A stretch of 64,000 nt of DNA, taken from assembly GCF_002556545.1 (NCBI RefSeq), contig NZ_CP022685.1, positions 8,968,001 to 9,032,000 on the forward strand, given 5' to 3'. This document shows positions 26,080-34,278 of this stretch, piece after piece. The position numbers were made by a program, and so were the translations under genes. Within the stretch, counting starts at the first letter, position 1, and every line of letters starts with the position of its first letter. The notes below the pieces were generated by a model. It did not search any database, was not told the origin of the DNA, and saw only the letters and a list, made by a program, of their open reading frames with translations. Source of the DNA: Streptomyces formicae. GTDB lineage: Bacteria > Actinomycetota > Actinomycetes > Streptomycetales > Streptomycetaceae.

Positions 26080-27714
26080 GTGCCACCCACCCCCCTCGTC
26101 CTGCTGTCCGCCCGCCTGCTCGACCCGGTCACCGGCGCGTTCCTGCCGCACACCGCGTTGGCCCTGTCCGGCGGGCGGATCCGCGCGCTGGGGGACGACC
26201 GGGAGATGCGGGCGCTCGCGGACACCTCGACGACCGTGATCGACCTCAAGGGGGCCGTCGTGACGCCCGGTCTGGTCGACGGGCACCTCCATCCCGTATC
26301 CGGCGCCGAGTTGACCCAGGGGCTCGACCTCTCGGGCTGCGCGGACCTGGACGCGGTGCGCGACGCGCTGGCCCGCGAGGTCAGCGGGCTCGCGCCCGGG
26401 GCGTGGCTGCACGGCTGGGGGCTCGACCCGAACGTCTTCGGCGACCGGCCCGTCGGGACCGCCGCCATCGGTCCCGTGCTCGACGGCGTCCCCGCGCTCC
26501 TGCAGATGTTCGACGCCCACTCGATGCTGGCGAGCCCGCGCGCCCTCGAACTCGCCGGGGTCGACGGACCCCGTACCTTCGACCAGGCCGCCGAGGTCGT
26601 CTGCGACGCGGCGGGACGCCCCACCGGGCTGCTCCTGGAGGACGCCGCCTGCGAACTCGTGGAACGCGCCGCGCCGCGCCCCACCCGCGCCGAGCGCCGC
26701 GACCAACTCGCCGGAGCCCTGCGCGAGATGGCCGCCACCGGGCTCACCGGCGGTCACGCCATGGACGCGGGCGGCGAAAGCCTCGCGCTGTACGCCGAGT
26801 TGGACGAAGCGGGCGAACTCCCGATGCGGCTGCGCGTGGCCCCCTGGTGTCAGCCGGGTACGGACGCCGAGGGGCTGCGCGCGCTCATCGAGGGGCAGGG
26901 CGCCGGCGGCGCCCTGTGGCGGACCTCGGGTGTCAAGCTCTTCATGGACGGCACCATCGACAACGGCACCGCCTGGCTCGAACGCCCCGACTGCCACGGC
27001 GAGTCGACGCACGCGTTCTGGCCCGACCCCGCCGTCTACACGCACATCGTCGGCGAACTCCACCGCGCCGGGGTGCCCACCGCCACGCACGCCATCGGCG
27101 ACGCCGCCGTACGGCACGTACTCGACTCGGTCGAGAAGGCTCGGGCCGTCGGGGGCGGCGCGAACGGGTCCCCGCGACACCGTGTCGAGCACATCGAGAC
27201 CGTGCCCGACGACACCCTGCGCAGGTTCGCCGAGCTCGACGTCATCGCCTCCATGCAGCCCACCCACTGCTGCGACTTCACACGTGCCGACCACACCGAC
27301 AACTGGTCGCGCCGCCTGGGGGAGGAGCGTGCCGCACGCGCCTGGCGCTGCCGCGATCTGTGGGACTCCGGCGCCACCGTCGTCCTCGGCTCGGACTGGC
27401 CCATCGCCCCCTACCCGCCGCTCGGCGTCATGGCGGGCGCCCGCCACCGCCGCCCGAGCCGCGACCTGAGCCAGGACCCGCACGGCCCCGAGCAGGCACT
27501 CACCGCGCTTGAGGCGCTCCAGGGCATGACCGTCAACGCCGCCCGCGCGGCGGGCGAGGAGCACGAGGCGGGGCGGCTCGCTGTCGGGCACCGTGCCGAC
27601 CTCACGGTCTTCGCGGAGAGCCCGCTCGGCGTCGCCGCCACGGACCTGCCGGAGCTGCCGGTCCTGCTCACCGTGCTCGACGGCGGGACCACGCACCGCG
27701 CCGCGAGCATGTGA
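26080..27714 (+). CDS. Amidohydrolase family protein (YtcJ-like)
   Basis: A 544-residue metal-dependent hydrolase of the amidohydrolase-3/YtcJ group. The metal motif GLVDGHLHP is near residue 70. Further His ligands appear as THAIGDAAV and HRVEHIE, and the metal Asp in LGSDWPIAPYPP. The protein ends with the composite beta-sandwich (VGHRADLTVFAESPLG). YtcJ-type enzymes act on N-acyl or urea/guanidine-like bonds; the substrate is not known. GTG 26080 has AAGGAG 7 nt upstream. It follows the TetR gene by 212 bp. Confidence 0.88.
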   Translation: MPPTPLVLLSARLLDPVTGAFLPHTALALSGGRIRALGDDREMRALADTSTTVIDLKGAVVTPGLVDGHLHPVSGAELTQGLDLSGCADLDAVRDALAREVSGLAPGAWLHGWGLDPNVFGDRPVGTAAIGPVLDGVPALLQMFDAHSMLASPRALELAGVDGPRTFDQAAEVVCDAAGRPTGLLLEDAACELVERAAPRPTRAERRDQLAGALREMAATGLTGGHAMDAGGESLALYAELDEAGELPMRLRVAPWCQPGTDAEGLRALIEGQGAGGALWRTSGVKLFMDGTIDNGTAWLERPDCHGESTHAFWPDPAVYTHIVGELHRAGVPTATHAIGDAAVRHVLDSVEKARAVGGGANGSPRHRVEHIETVPDDTLRRFAELDVIASMQPTHCCDFTRADHTDNWSRRLGEERAARAWRCRDLWDSGATVVLGSDWPIAPYPPLGVMAGARHRRPSRDLSQDPHGPEQALTALEALQGMTVNAARAAGEEHEAGRLAVGHRADLTVFAESPLGVAATDLPELPVLLTVLDGGTTHRAASM

Positions 27715-27746
27715 GTCCGCGCGGCGCCTGCCGGTCCGTCGAGCGG

Positions 27747-28106
27747 TCAGTCGTGCGGGGGACGGCCGGTGAGCCGGTGGTGCGCGAGGTTCAACGCCTC
27801 GTCGACGACGCGGCGCAGATGGCCGTCACCGAGCGCGTAGACCACGCGGCGGCCCTCCTTGCGCGTGGTCACCAGCCCGGCGAGACGCAGCCGCGCGAGG
27901 TGCTGGCTGACGGCGGGCCGCGCGGCGCCGCAGACCTCGGTCAGCGTGCTCACATCGGCCTCGCCGTCGGCGAGTCTGCGCAGCAGCACCAGCCGGGTGC
28001 GGTCGCCGAGCAGCGACAACAGCTCGGCCGCCAGGGCGAACTGGTCGTCGCCCGGGGTGCGCGGATGCGCAGAATGCGCAGGTGATAGGTGCATGCGTGC
28101 GCTCAT
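27747..28106 (-). CDS. ArsR/SmtB-family metal-responsive repressor
   Basis: A 119-residue winged-helix repressor, normal length for the family. The core reads LAAELLSLLGDRTRLVLLRRLADGEADVSTLTEVCGAARPAVSQHLARLRLAGLV, which includes the DNA-recognition helix SQHLARL. His-rich ends (HLSPAHSAH, LAHHRL) could bind metal. ATG 28106 lies inside a perfect palindrome; ATG 28094 is a possible second start. It diverges from a CDF cation-efflux gene, as in czrA/smtB-type circuits, so it should derepress efflux when Zn, Co or a similar ion rises. Confidence 0.9.
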   Translation of the reverse strand: MSARMHLSPAHSAHPRTPGDDQFALAAELLSLLGDRTRLVLLRRLADGEADVSTLTEVCGAARPAVSQHLARLRLAGLVTTRKEGRRVVYALGDGHLRRVVDEALNLAHHRLTGRPPHD

Positions 28107-28122
28107 ACGCACATAATGAGCG
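28100..28122. promoter_or_regulatory. 23-bp palindromic operator over the ArsR start codon
   Basis: CGCTCAT (28100-28106) and ATGAGCG (28116-28122) form perfect 7-bp arms with a 9-bp centre. The left arm includes the ArsR ATG, so a bound repressor would block its own initiation. It lies 94 bp before the CDF start. Confidence 0.75.
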
Positions 28123-28215
28123 TCTGGGCGGTCCGTGTCCACCCGTGCCCTCTCCTCGCGGGCCGTGGTGACCGGCCCGCCCGTGACGCCATCCACGTAC
28201 GGGAAGGGGCACGAC

Positions 28216-29331
28216 GTGAGCGACGGTCGGCAGTACGGGCACGGGCACGAGCGCGGGCATGAGCGCTCGCATGCGCAGGAGGGTGCGCCCGTGCCGCACT
28301 CGCCGGACCACTCCCACTCCCACCCCCACTCCCACCCCCACCCCCGCCATCCGCTCGCTCGCATCCGTCACCTGTTCACGCCCCACTCCCACGACTCCGC
28401 CGACAAGGTCGACGCCGCGTTGGAGAGTTCCGCACGCGGGATGCGGGCGTTGTGGGTGTCGCTCCTCGTGCTCGGCATGACGGCCCTGGCGCAAGCCGCC
28501 GTCGTGGTCGTCTCCGGTTCCGTCGCGCTGCTCGGCGACACGGTGCACAACGCCGCCGACGCGCTGACGGCCGTGCCGCTCGGCATCGCCTTCGTCGTGG
28601 GGCGGCGCGCCGCGAACCGCCGCTTCACCTACGGATACGGCAGGGCCGAGGACCTTGCGGGCGTCGCCATCGTCCTGACCATCGCCGCGTCGGCCGCGTT
28701 CGCCGCCTGGTCGTCCGTCGAACGGCTCCTGCATCCACGGGACATGAGCCACATCCCGGTGGTCGCCCTCGCCGCCGTCGTCGGGTTCGTCGGCAACGAA
28801 TGGGTGGCCCGCTACCGCATCCGCGTCGGACGTGAGATCGGCTCGGCCGCCCTGGTCGCCGACGGACTGCACGCGCGCACGGACGGCTTCACCTCCCTCG
28901 CCGTACTGATCGGCGCGGGCGGCGCCGCCGCGGGCCTGCCGCTCGCGGACCCCCTGGTCGGCCTGCTGATCACCGTGGCGATCCTGCTGGTCCTCAAGGA
29001 CGCGGCCCGCGAGGTCCTGCACCGCGTGATGGACGCCGTCGACCCGGCGCTCGTCGACGCGGCCGAGCGCGCGCTCCTGGACGTGGACGGCGTGCACGCG
29101 GTCGGTGAGCTGCGGCTGCGCTGGATCGGGCACCGGCTGCGCGCCGAGGTCGCGGTCGTCGTCGACGGCTGGCTGACGGTGCGGGAGGCGCACCGGGTCG
29201 CCGTCGACGCGGAACACGCGCTGCTTCACGCGGTGCCGAAACTGACCGGGGCCACGGTCCACGCCGACCCCGCGCCCGTCGCGGGCGAGCGGGACCCGCA
29301 TCTGGCGCTGGCCCACCACGCACCCGCCTGA
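28216..29331 (+). CDS. Cation diffusion facilitator (Zn/Co efflux) family transporter
   Basis: A 371-residue CDF efflux protein. The first 60 residues are very His rich (alternating HSHPH units encoded by a CACTCC/CACCCC repeat), a common metal-gathering tail. Six membrane segments follow. Metal-site residues are visible in GDTVHNAADAL (helix 2) and ADGLHARTDGF (helix 5, H-x3-D), and a cytoplasmic ferredoxin-like domain ends the protein. GTG 28216 has GGAAGGGG about 7 nt upstream; an earlier in-frame GTG at 28135 would place coding sequence close to the operator. It is paired with the divergent ArsR repressor. Confidence 0.93.
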   Translation: MSDGRQYGHGHERGHERSHAQEGAPVPHSPDHSHSHPHSHPHPRHPLARIRHLFTPHSHDSADKVDAALESSARGMRALWVSLLVLGMTALAQAAVVVVSGSVALLGDTVHNAADALTAVPLGIAFVVGRRAANRRFTYGYGRAEDLAGVAIVLTIAASAAFAAWSSVERLLHPRDMSHIPVVALAAVVGFVGNEWVARYRIRVGREIGSAALVADGLHARTDGFTSLAVLIGAGGAAAGLPLADPLVGLLITVAILLVLKDAAREVLHRVMDAVDPALVDAAERALLDVDGVHAVGELRLRWIGHRLRAEVAVVVDGWLTVREAHRVAVDAEHALLHAVPKLTGATVHADPAPVAGERDPHLALAHHAPA

Positions 29332-29498
29332 CCCGGCCTCCGGGCCAACTCGGCGTAGGTGCGAGCGAGTTGCATGCATGTGGCGTACGTCACTTCAAGT
29401 GGCGGGAACTCGACGGGTGCGCGGTCCGACTCCTGGACCGGTCCGGCTGCGGAGCCGGACCGCGGCCCGCCGATCCCGCCGACCCAGGAGAACGCCCC

Positions 29499-31007
29499 AT
29501 GCCCGCCGATCCCACCGTCCTCGTCCCAGACGACGGGCAGCAGCCGGACGCACCCCCGAAGCCACCACAGGAATCGGCGGACCCCCACCCCGTGGCACGG
29601 CGCTCCGCCAGGGCGTCACTGCGCCCCCTGGTCCTGCGCCTGCACTTCTACGCTGGGCTGCTCATAGCCCCCTTCCTGCTCGTTGCCGCCACGACAGGGC
29701 TGCTGTACGCGGGGTCGTACCAGGTCGAGAAGTACGTGTACGCCGATGAACTCCGCGTCCCCGTCGGCGAGGACAAGACGGAGGTGCCCCTGGCCCGCCA
29801 GGTGGCCGCCGCGCGCAAGGCGCATCCCGAGGGCACGATCAGCGCGGTGCGGCCTTCGCCCGAGGAGGGCGCGACCACCCGCGTCCTGCTCTCCGGGGTC
29901 CCCGGCGTGGACCCCGACCACACGCTCGCCGTCTTCGTGAACCCGTACACGGCCGAGGTGCGCGGCGCGCTGGAGCAGTACGGCGCCAGCGGGGCGCTTC
30001 CGCTGCGCACCTGGATCGACGGGCTCCACCGGGATCTCCACCTCGGCGAGCCGGGCCGCCTCTACAGCGAACTCGCCGCGAGTTGGCTCTGGGTGATCGC
30101 GGGCGGCGGGCTCGTCCTGTGGTTCGGGCGGCGCAGGTCGCGCAGGAAGCTGCGGGGGACGAAGGGCGGCCGACGCACCCTGGCACTGCACGGTTCGGTG
30201 GGCGCCTGGGCGGCCGCGGGTCTGTTCTTCCTGTCGGCGACGGGCCTGACCTGGTCGACGTACGCGGGCCAGAGCATCAGCGACCTGCGGGAGGCCGTCA
30301 ACCAGACGACGCCCACGGTGTCGGCGAGCGTCACGCCCGGCGGTGCGGCGGGGGCGGGGTCGGGCGGTGAGCACTCCGGCCACGGTGCCGCTTCCGGCGG
30401 CGTGGGAGCGGGTACGGGAGCGGGAGCCGGATCCGGGGGAGGCGCGGGGCGGGGCGGAGCCGACGTCGGACTAGACGCCGTCCTCAAGTCCGCCCGCGAG
30501 AAGGGGCTTTCGAACCCGGTGGAGATCGTCCCGCCGACCGACGAGGCATCGGCGTACGTCGTGAAGCAGGTCCAGCGCAGCTGGCCCGAGAAGCAGGACT
30601 CCGTCGCCGTGGATCCCACCAGCGGCCAGGTGACCGATGTGCTGCGGTTCGACGACTATCCGGTGCTGGCCAAGCTGTCCCGCTGGGGCATCGACGCGCA
30701 CTCCGGCTCCCTGTTCGGCCTCGCCAACCAGATCGCGCTCGCCGCGCTCGCCGTCTGCCTGATCCTGCTGATCGTCCTGGGCTACCGGATGTGGTGGCGG
30801 CGCGGCCGAGGGAACAGTTTCGGACGGCCGATGGCGCGCGGCGCCTGGCAGGACGTCCCCGCGTACGTCCTCGTCCCGGCGCTCGCGGTGATCGCCGTGC
30901 TCGGCTACTTCATGCCGCTGCTCGGCATTCCGCTGGCGGTGTTCCTGGGCGTGGACATCGTGCTGGGGGAGATCGCGTACCGGCGCGGCAAACGTACGTA
31001 CGCGTGA
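29499..31007 (+). CDS. PepSY-domain membrane protein (PiuB-like)
   Basis: A 502-residue membrane protein of the PepSY-associated TM family (COG3182), often linked to siderophore-iron reduction or uptake. The start block LRPLVLRLHFYAGLLIAPFLL is the family hallmark, TWIDGLHRDLHLGEPGRLYSE the conserved extracellular motif, and WGIDAHSGSLFGLANQ the second-half motif. About five membrane helices are visible, with a Gly/Ala-rich flexible linker near residues 285-325. CAGGAG lies 8 nt before ATG 29499. It follows the CDF gene with a 167-bp gap; iron-linked regulation is plausible but no box was fixed. Confidence 0.87.
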   Translation: MPADPTVLVPDDGQQPDAPPKPPQESADPHPVARRSARASLRPLVLRLHFYAGLLIAPFLLVAATTGLLYAGSYQVEKYVYADELRVPVGEDKTEVPLARQVAAARKAHPEGTISAVRPSPEEGATTRVLLSGVPGVDPDHTLAVFVNPYTAEVRGALEQYGASGALPLRTWIDGLHRDLHLGEPGRLYSELAASWLWVIAGGGLVLWFGRRRSRRKLRGTKGGRRTLALHGSVGAWAAAGLFFLSATGLTWSTYAGQSISDLREAVNQTTPTVSASVTPGGAAGAGSGGEHSGHGAASGGVGAGTGAGAGSGGGAGRGGADVGLDAVLKSAREKGLSNPVEIVPPTDEASAYVVKQVQRSWPEKQDSVAVDPTSGQVTDVLRFDDYPVLAKLSRWGIDAHSGSLFGLANQIALAALAVCLILLIVLGYRMWWRRGRGNSFGRPMARGAWQDVPAYVLVPALAVIAVLGYFMPLLGIPLAVFLGVDIVLGEIAYRRGKRTYA

Positions 31008-31071
31008 GCCGGCAACCAGGGGCACGGGCCCATGCGCCGGGCCCGTGCGCGGTGGACGGGGGCGGGCGGTC

Positions 31072-31155
31072 TCAGGCCCGGGCGGCGGCGCAGAACTCGT
31101 TGCCCTCCGGGTCGGCCATGAGGGGACCGTACTGCGGGCCGCTGACAACGCGCCG
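31072..31155 (-). pseudogene. C-terminal remnant of a VOC/glyoxalase-family protein
   Basis: On the minus strand, codons ending at a TGA (31074-31072) encode a segment ending PLMADPEGNEFCAAARA. ADPEGNEFC is the strongly conserved C-terminal block of VOC (glyoxalase/bleomycin resistance-like) proteins, in which the Glu binds metal. The preceding codons no longer resemble the rest of the fold and no start with a ribosome binding site is present, so only about 27 codons survive. I judge this a decayed gene. Confidence 0.7.
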
Positions 31156-31500
31156 TCCGCACAGGAGTGTTCGGGGTGGTTCACGGCTGTCCGGGTGGCC
31201 GGGGTGACTCGGGAGTCGCTCAAGAATGACTCAAGGCGGCGAAGAATTATCGTGCGTGTGTGTGAGTCGGCTGTGGCTGGGCACCCGATTCTTTGGGTCC
31301 CGCCGTGTCTCCCCCGTCGCGGCGGGGCCTCACCCTTTGCCGGGGTCCGCTTCCGGCGACGGCCCCGACGTGGATTCCGGATGGCTTCGCCCCCTCGCGC
31401 GGGACGACCGGTTCCTGAACTCCCGTGTCCGCGGCCGCCGCGCGCGGCCCCCTCAAGCGGTCCTGTGCCGACCGGGACGCCAGGCCGGGGGAGCGGCCCA

Positions 31501-31659
31501 GTGATCACGGTGCGGACCGAGGCGGCGGCGCGGACGAACGTCCTCGTCGCCGCCGACCGCCGTGCCGCGCACGCCCGTGCCCACCTCGGCAGGGACGGGC
31601 CGGGGTGGGCACGGGGTTGGTGCGCGGGGGACGCACCGGAAGGCGGGCGCCGCGGCTGA
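31501..31659 (+). CDS. Possible small ORF, 52 residues, unknown
   Basis: GTG 31501 is preceded by GGGGGAG at good spacing and opens a 52-codon frame (MITVRTEAAARTNVLVAADR at the start). It is rich in Ala, Arg and Gly and resembles no family I know. It ends 51 bp before the convergent lipoprotein stop. High-G+C DNA readily yields such frames by chance, so this is a weak call. Confidence 0.25.
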   Translation: MITVRTEAAARTNVLVAADRRAAHARAHLGRDGPGWARGWCAGDAPEGGRRG

Positions 31660-31709
31660 CCGGCCGAGCGGCGAAGGCCGGAGTCCACCGCGCCCGCGTG
31701 GCTTTCGGA

Positions 31710-32678
31710 TCAGCCGAACTTCACCGAGCTGATCTTGTTGTCGAAGCCGACCGCTGCCAGGTCGGCGACATCGCCGTTGATGACCTTGGACTCACCGGTG
31801 CAGCCGCGGCCCGACCAGATCTTCGCCGACCCGCTCATCGAGATCGAGGAGGTCACCTTCGGCCGGGCCACGTTCTGGCAGCCCTTGCCCGCGACGCCCT
31901 GGGCCGGTCCGTCGTCCGAGAAGTTGGCGTCGTCGAAGAGGATGGCGCTGGTCGCGGGCGCCTGCCGGGCTTCCTCGGCGGCGGCCTCGTCCTGACCGCC
32001 GGGCTGCCCCGCCTTCCCGCCGTCGGGCCGGACGCCGAACCAAGTGCCGCCCACTCCCTGGCCGTTGGTGTCGCCGGGCCGGAGGTCCTTGCTGAAGCGG
32101 TAGACGGGCCAGCCGCCGACGGTGACCTGGTGGGTGCCGTCGCTGCGCGTGATGACGCCGACGGCCGACGGGTCCACCCCGTCGACGAAGATCTTGCCGC
32201 CGGGATTCACGAGCACGGGCGGCCAGGTGGTGGCGCAGGCGCCCTCGCAGTTCGACTTGGACGGCGACGCGGTGTCCTTGTCGAAGCGGTAGAGGGTGAA
32301 GCCGGAGCCGTTGACGACCACCGGGTCGAGGGCGCCCGCCCTGCCCGCGGAGAGCTGCACCCACTTGCGCTGCACCGGCTTGGTCGCGGGCTTGCCGGGC
32401 GGATTGGCCCAGTCCCCGGTGTTCGCGGGGGCGCTGTTCCGCTTTGCCGTACCGGACTTGAAGGCGAGGTCCATTGAGCCGGAGCCGGAGTCCGAGCCCG
32501 AGCCGGAGTCGTAGCCGGAGCTGGAAGTGGAGTCGGGCCTGGAGTCGGCCGACTCGTCTCCGCCGCCGCAGGCGGTCAGCAGCAGGGCGCCCGCGGCGGC
32601 GAAGGACGCGAACAGGGCGGTGTTCCTGCGGTACTTGGCGCTAGTGCGGGTACGTGTGCTTGTCGTCGTCCTGGTCAT
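31710..32678 (-). CDS. Lipoprotein with COG4315 repeats fused to a beta/gamma-crystallin-like domain
   Basis: A 322-residue exported lipoprotein. The signal has basic residues, a hydrophobic core and lipobox LTAC, followed by a Ser/Gly/Asp linker (to about residue 65). Two secreted-repeat units (Lipoprotein_15/COG4315) follow: GFTLYRFDKDTASPS with CEGACATTWPPVLV, then VGGWPVYRFSKDLRPGDTNGQG. The last 80 residues (AILFDDANFSDDGP, ISSISMSG-like, SGRGCTGESKVINGDVADL, DNKISSVKF) read as a beta/gamma-crystallin fold, often Ca-binding. GAGGAGA precedes ATG 32678. The fusion is unusual. Confidence 0.82.
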   Translation of the reverse strand: MTRTTTSTRTRTSAKYRRNTALFASFAAAGALLLTACGGGDESADSRPDSTSSSGYDSGSGSDSGSGSMDLAFKSGTAKRNSAPANTGDWANPPGKPATKPVQRKWVQLSAGRAGALDPVVVNGSGFTLYRFDKDTASPSKSNCEGACATTWPPVLVNPGGKIFVDGVDPSAVGVITRSDGTHQVTVGGWPVYRFSKDLRPGDTNGQGVGGTWFGVRPDGGKAGQPGGQDEAAAEEARQAPATSAILFDDANFSDDGPAQGVAGKGCQNVARPKVTSSISMSGSAKIWSGRGCTGESKVINGDVADLAAVGFDNKISSVKFG

Positions 32679-32964
32679 CGGGGTCTCCTCGGTCGGTGTC
32701 CGTGTGGGGCGCTGCCCAACTCGTGCCGTCGCAGCGTGAGTACGGGAGCCGAACGCCACCGGGTTCAGCACCTCACACGACCGAGACCAAACCGAGACAT
32801 TGTCTAAGGCGGGATGATTTCCGGGAGTTGAGTCATTCTCCTTCCCGGTAGCCGACGGCCGCCGCGGTGACGATGGCGCCGAGCGCGGGCCCCGCGGCCC
32901 CTCGGGTGGAGCGTTTGGGCCACCGAGTGACGGGCTACCCGTGCGGAACCGAAGGGAGGGTTCC

Positions 32965-33471
32965 GTGACCGTCACGCCATCCCCGCCGGGCCTGCCGACC
33001 CTGCCGGAGCCGCCGACCGCGCCCCGCCGTGCCGACGCCGACAGCGCCCCGGCGTTCTCCCGAGGCGTGCCCCAGGACGTACCGAAGGACATTCCGAAGG
33101 GCGCACCGACTGACGTACCCAGAGAGGCACGTCACGAGGACCTGGTCCGCTACCTGGAGGACCGCTTCGCCTGTGTCCAGGCGTGCGACGACTGCGTCCG
33201 CGTCTGCGCCGTACGCCAGGGCCCCGCGGACCCCGGCGCGACCCCGCGCCTCAACTCGGCCTGCGCGGACGTGTGCGACGCGACCTCACGGGTCCTCGCC
33301 GAGCAGAGCGACCAGGACGAGGAGCGGGTCCGCATGCAGGTCGAGTGGTGCCGTGCCATCTGCCTCCAGTGCGCGAGCCTCTGCGACCTCGGGTCCGCCG
33401 CCGACGGCTGTGCGCAGGCGTGCCGCCGCTGCGCGAAGGCTTGCGCGGACTTCCTGACAACCTTGGGTTGA
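32965..33471 (+). CDS. Cys-rich four-helix-bundle protein (DUF326-like)
   Basis: A 168-residue protein with a Pro-rich N-terminal tail of about 55 residues and a Cys-rich helical core: CVQACDDCVRVCAV, CADVCDATSR, WCRAICLQCASLCDL, CAQACRRCAKACADF. The C-x2-C and C-x3-C spacings on amphipathic helices match the DUF326/copper-binding four-helix-bundle (Csp-like) group, so Cu(I) binding is the best guess. GTG 32965 has GGGAGGG just upstream; GTG 32941 is an alternative. It diverges from the lipoprotein gene across 286 bp, suggesting shared control. Confidence 0.8.
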   Translation: MTVTPSPPGLPTLPEPPTAPRRADADSAPAFSRGVPQDVPKDIPKGAPTDVPREARHEDLVRYLEDRFACVQACDDCVRVCAVRQGPADPGATPRLNSACADVCDATSRVLAEQSDQDEERVRMQVEWCRAICLQCASLCDLGSAADGCAQACRRCAKACADFLTTLG

Positions 33472-33506
33472 GCGGTTGAGGTTGAGGTTGAGAACGAGCG
33501 GTTGAG
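33466..33506. repeat. GGTTGAG microrepeat spanning a stop codon
   Basis: GGTTGAG occurs at 33466, 33474, 33480, 33486 and 33500. The first copy contains the TGA stop of the Cys-rich protein gene. It is a short simple repeat between two convergent genes. Confidence 0.8.
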
Positions 33507-33542
33507 CGGCTGGGTGGGGGCACTCGCCTGAGCCCTCTCGCC

Positions 33543-34052
33543 TCAGGCACCCACCGTCCCGTCCACGCCCTCCCGCAGGAAGTCCGCGTGGCCGTTGTGG
33601 CGGCCGTACTCCAGGAGTACGTGCACCATGACCATCCGCAGGGACACCTCCTCGCCCCAGCGGGGCTGATGTCCGGCCTGGTCGAGGGAGTCCGCCGCGC
33701 GCTCGACGCGGCGCGAGTTCTCCACCTCGGCCTCCCAGGCGGAGAACGCCTCGTCCCTGGTCGACGCGCTCGCGTCGTACGCGGCCTGGAAGTCGATCTC
33801 GTCGGACCAGACCAACGGCACGTCGTTGTCCTCGAACACCCGGCGGAACCAGGCGCGTTCCACCTCCGCCATGTGCCGCACGAGCCCGAGCAGCGTGAGC
33901 GTGGACGGCGGCATCGACCGCTGCTTCAGCTGCTCGTCGGTGAGCCCCTCGCACTTCATGGCGAGGGTCGCCCGTTGGTAGTCGAGAAAGGCCCGCAGTG
34001 TCTCGCGCTCACTGCCGAAACTGGGCGGTCCCACGCGTTGGTCGCCGGTCAC
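33543..34052 (-). CDS. DinB/DUF664-family protein (putative thiol-S-transferase fold)
   Basis: A 169-residue helical-bundle protein. TLRAFLDYQRATLAMKCEGL, then LLGLVRHMAEVERAWFRRVF and a late VHVLLEYGRHNGHADFLREG carry the three His positions expected to bind one metal ion in DinB-fold proteins (H of RHM, H of MVHV, H of GHAD). Actinobacterial members include mycothiol-dependent enzymes; the specific activity is unknown. GTG 34052 follows GAGGAGA; ORF extensions upstream have no support. Confidence 0.85.
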   Translation of the reverse strand: MTGDQRVGPPSFGSERETLRAFLDYQRATLAMKCEGLTDEQLKQRSMPPSTLTLLGLVRHMAEVERAWFRRVFEDNDVPLVWSDEIDFQAAYDASASTRDEAFSAWEAEVENSRRVERAADSLDQAGHQPRWGEEVSLRMVMVHVLLEYGRHNGHADFLREGVDGTVGA

Positions 34053-34202
34053 TGTCGTGCGTCTCCTCGGTCCGGTGGATGATCGGCGGCCAGTATCCAC
34101 GACTCCCGACCCGCGGCTCCCGGTCCAGGACCCCCTACCCGCCGCCCCCGCCTCCCGCCGGAGCCGGTGCAAGCTCCCCGCGCCCCCGCCATTCCCTATT
34201 TC

Positions 34203-34216
34203 TGAAACGCGTTCTA
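34203..34216. promoter_or_regulatory. KstR-type operator match before the FadE gene
   Basis: TGAAACGCGTTCTA fits the published KstR consensus TNNAACNNGTTNNA at every fixed position. It lies 63 bp upstream of the acyl-CoA dehydrogenase start. A second exact match is found between the fadD19-like and echA19-like genes. Confidence 0.65.
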
Positions 34217-34278
34217 CTGTGTGCGCCGTCAAGTCCGGGACCGAGTCAGCCATCAGCCAGTCTGAGCCTGGAGGGGCC

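Larger units (their letters stand above)
31008..31709. other. Largely non-coding region with gene remnants
   Basis: These 702 bp between the PepSY gene and the crystallin-fusion lipoprotein carry no intact gene of known family. A VOC-family C-terminal remnant lies at the left (31072-31155) and a possible 52-codon ORF at the right (31501). The middle holds small hairpins such as CCCCG/CGGGG (31312-31327) and a GTGTGTGTG run near 31253-31263. Confidence 0.55.

Noticed and set aside
31226..31504. A 92-codon forward frame in the region after the PepSY gene
   Set aside because: No ribosome binding site, no family resemblance, and mixed codon bias.
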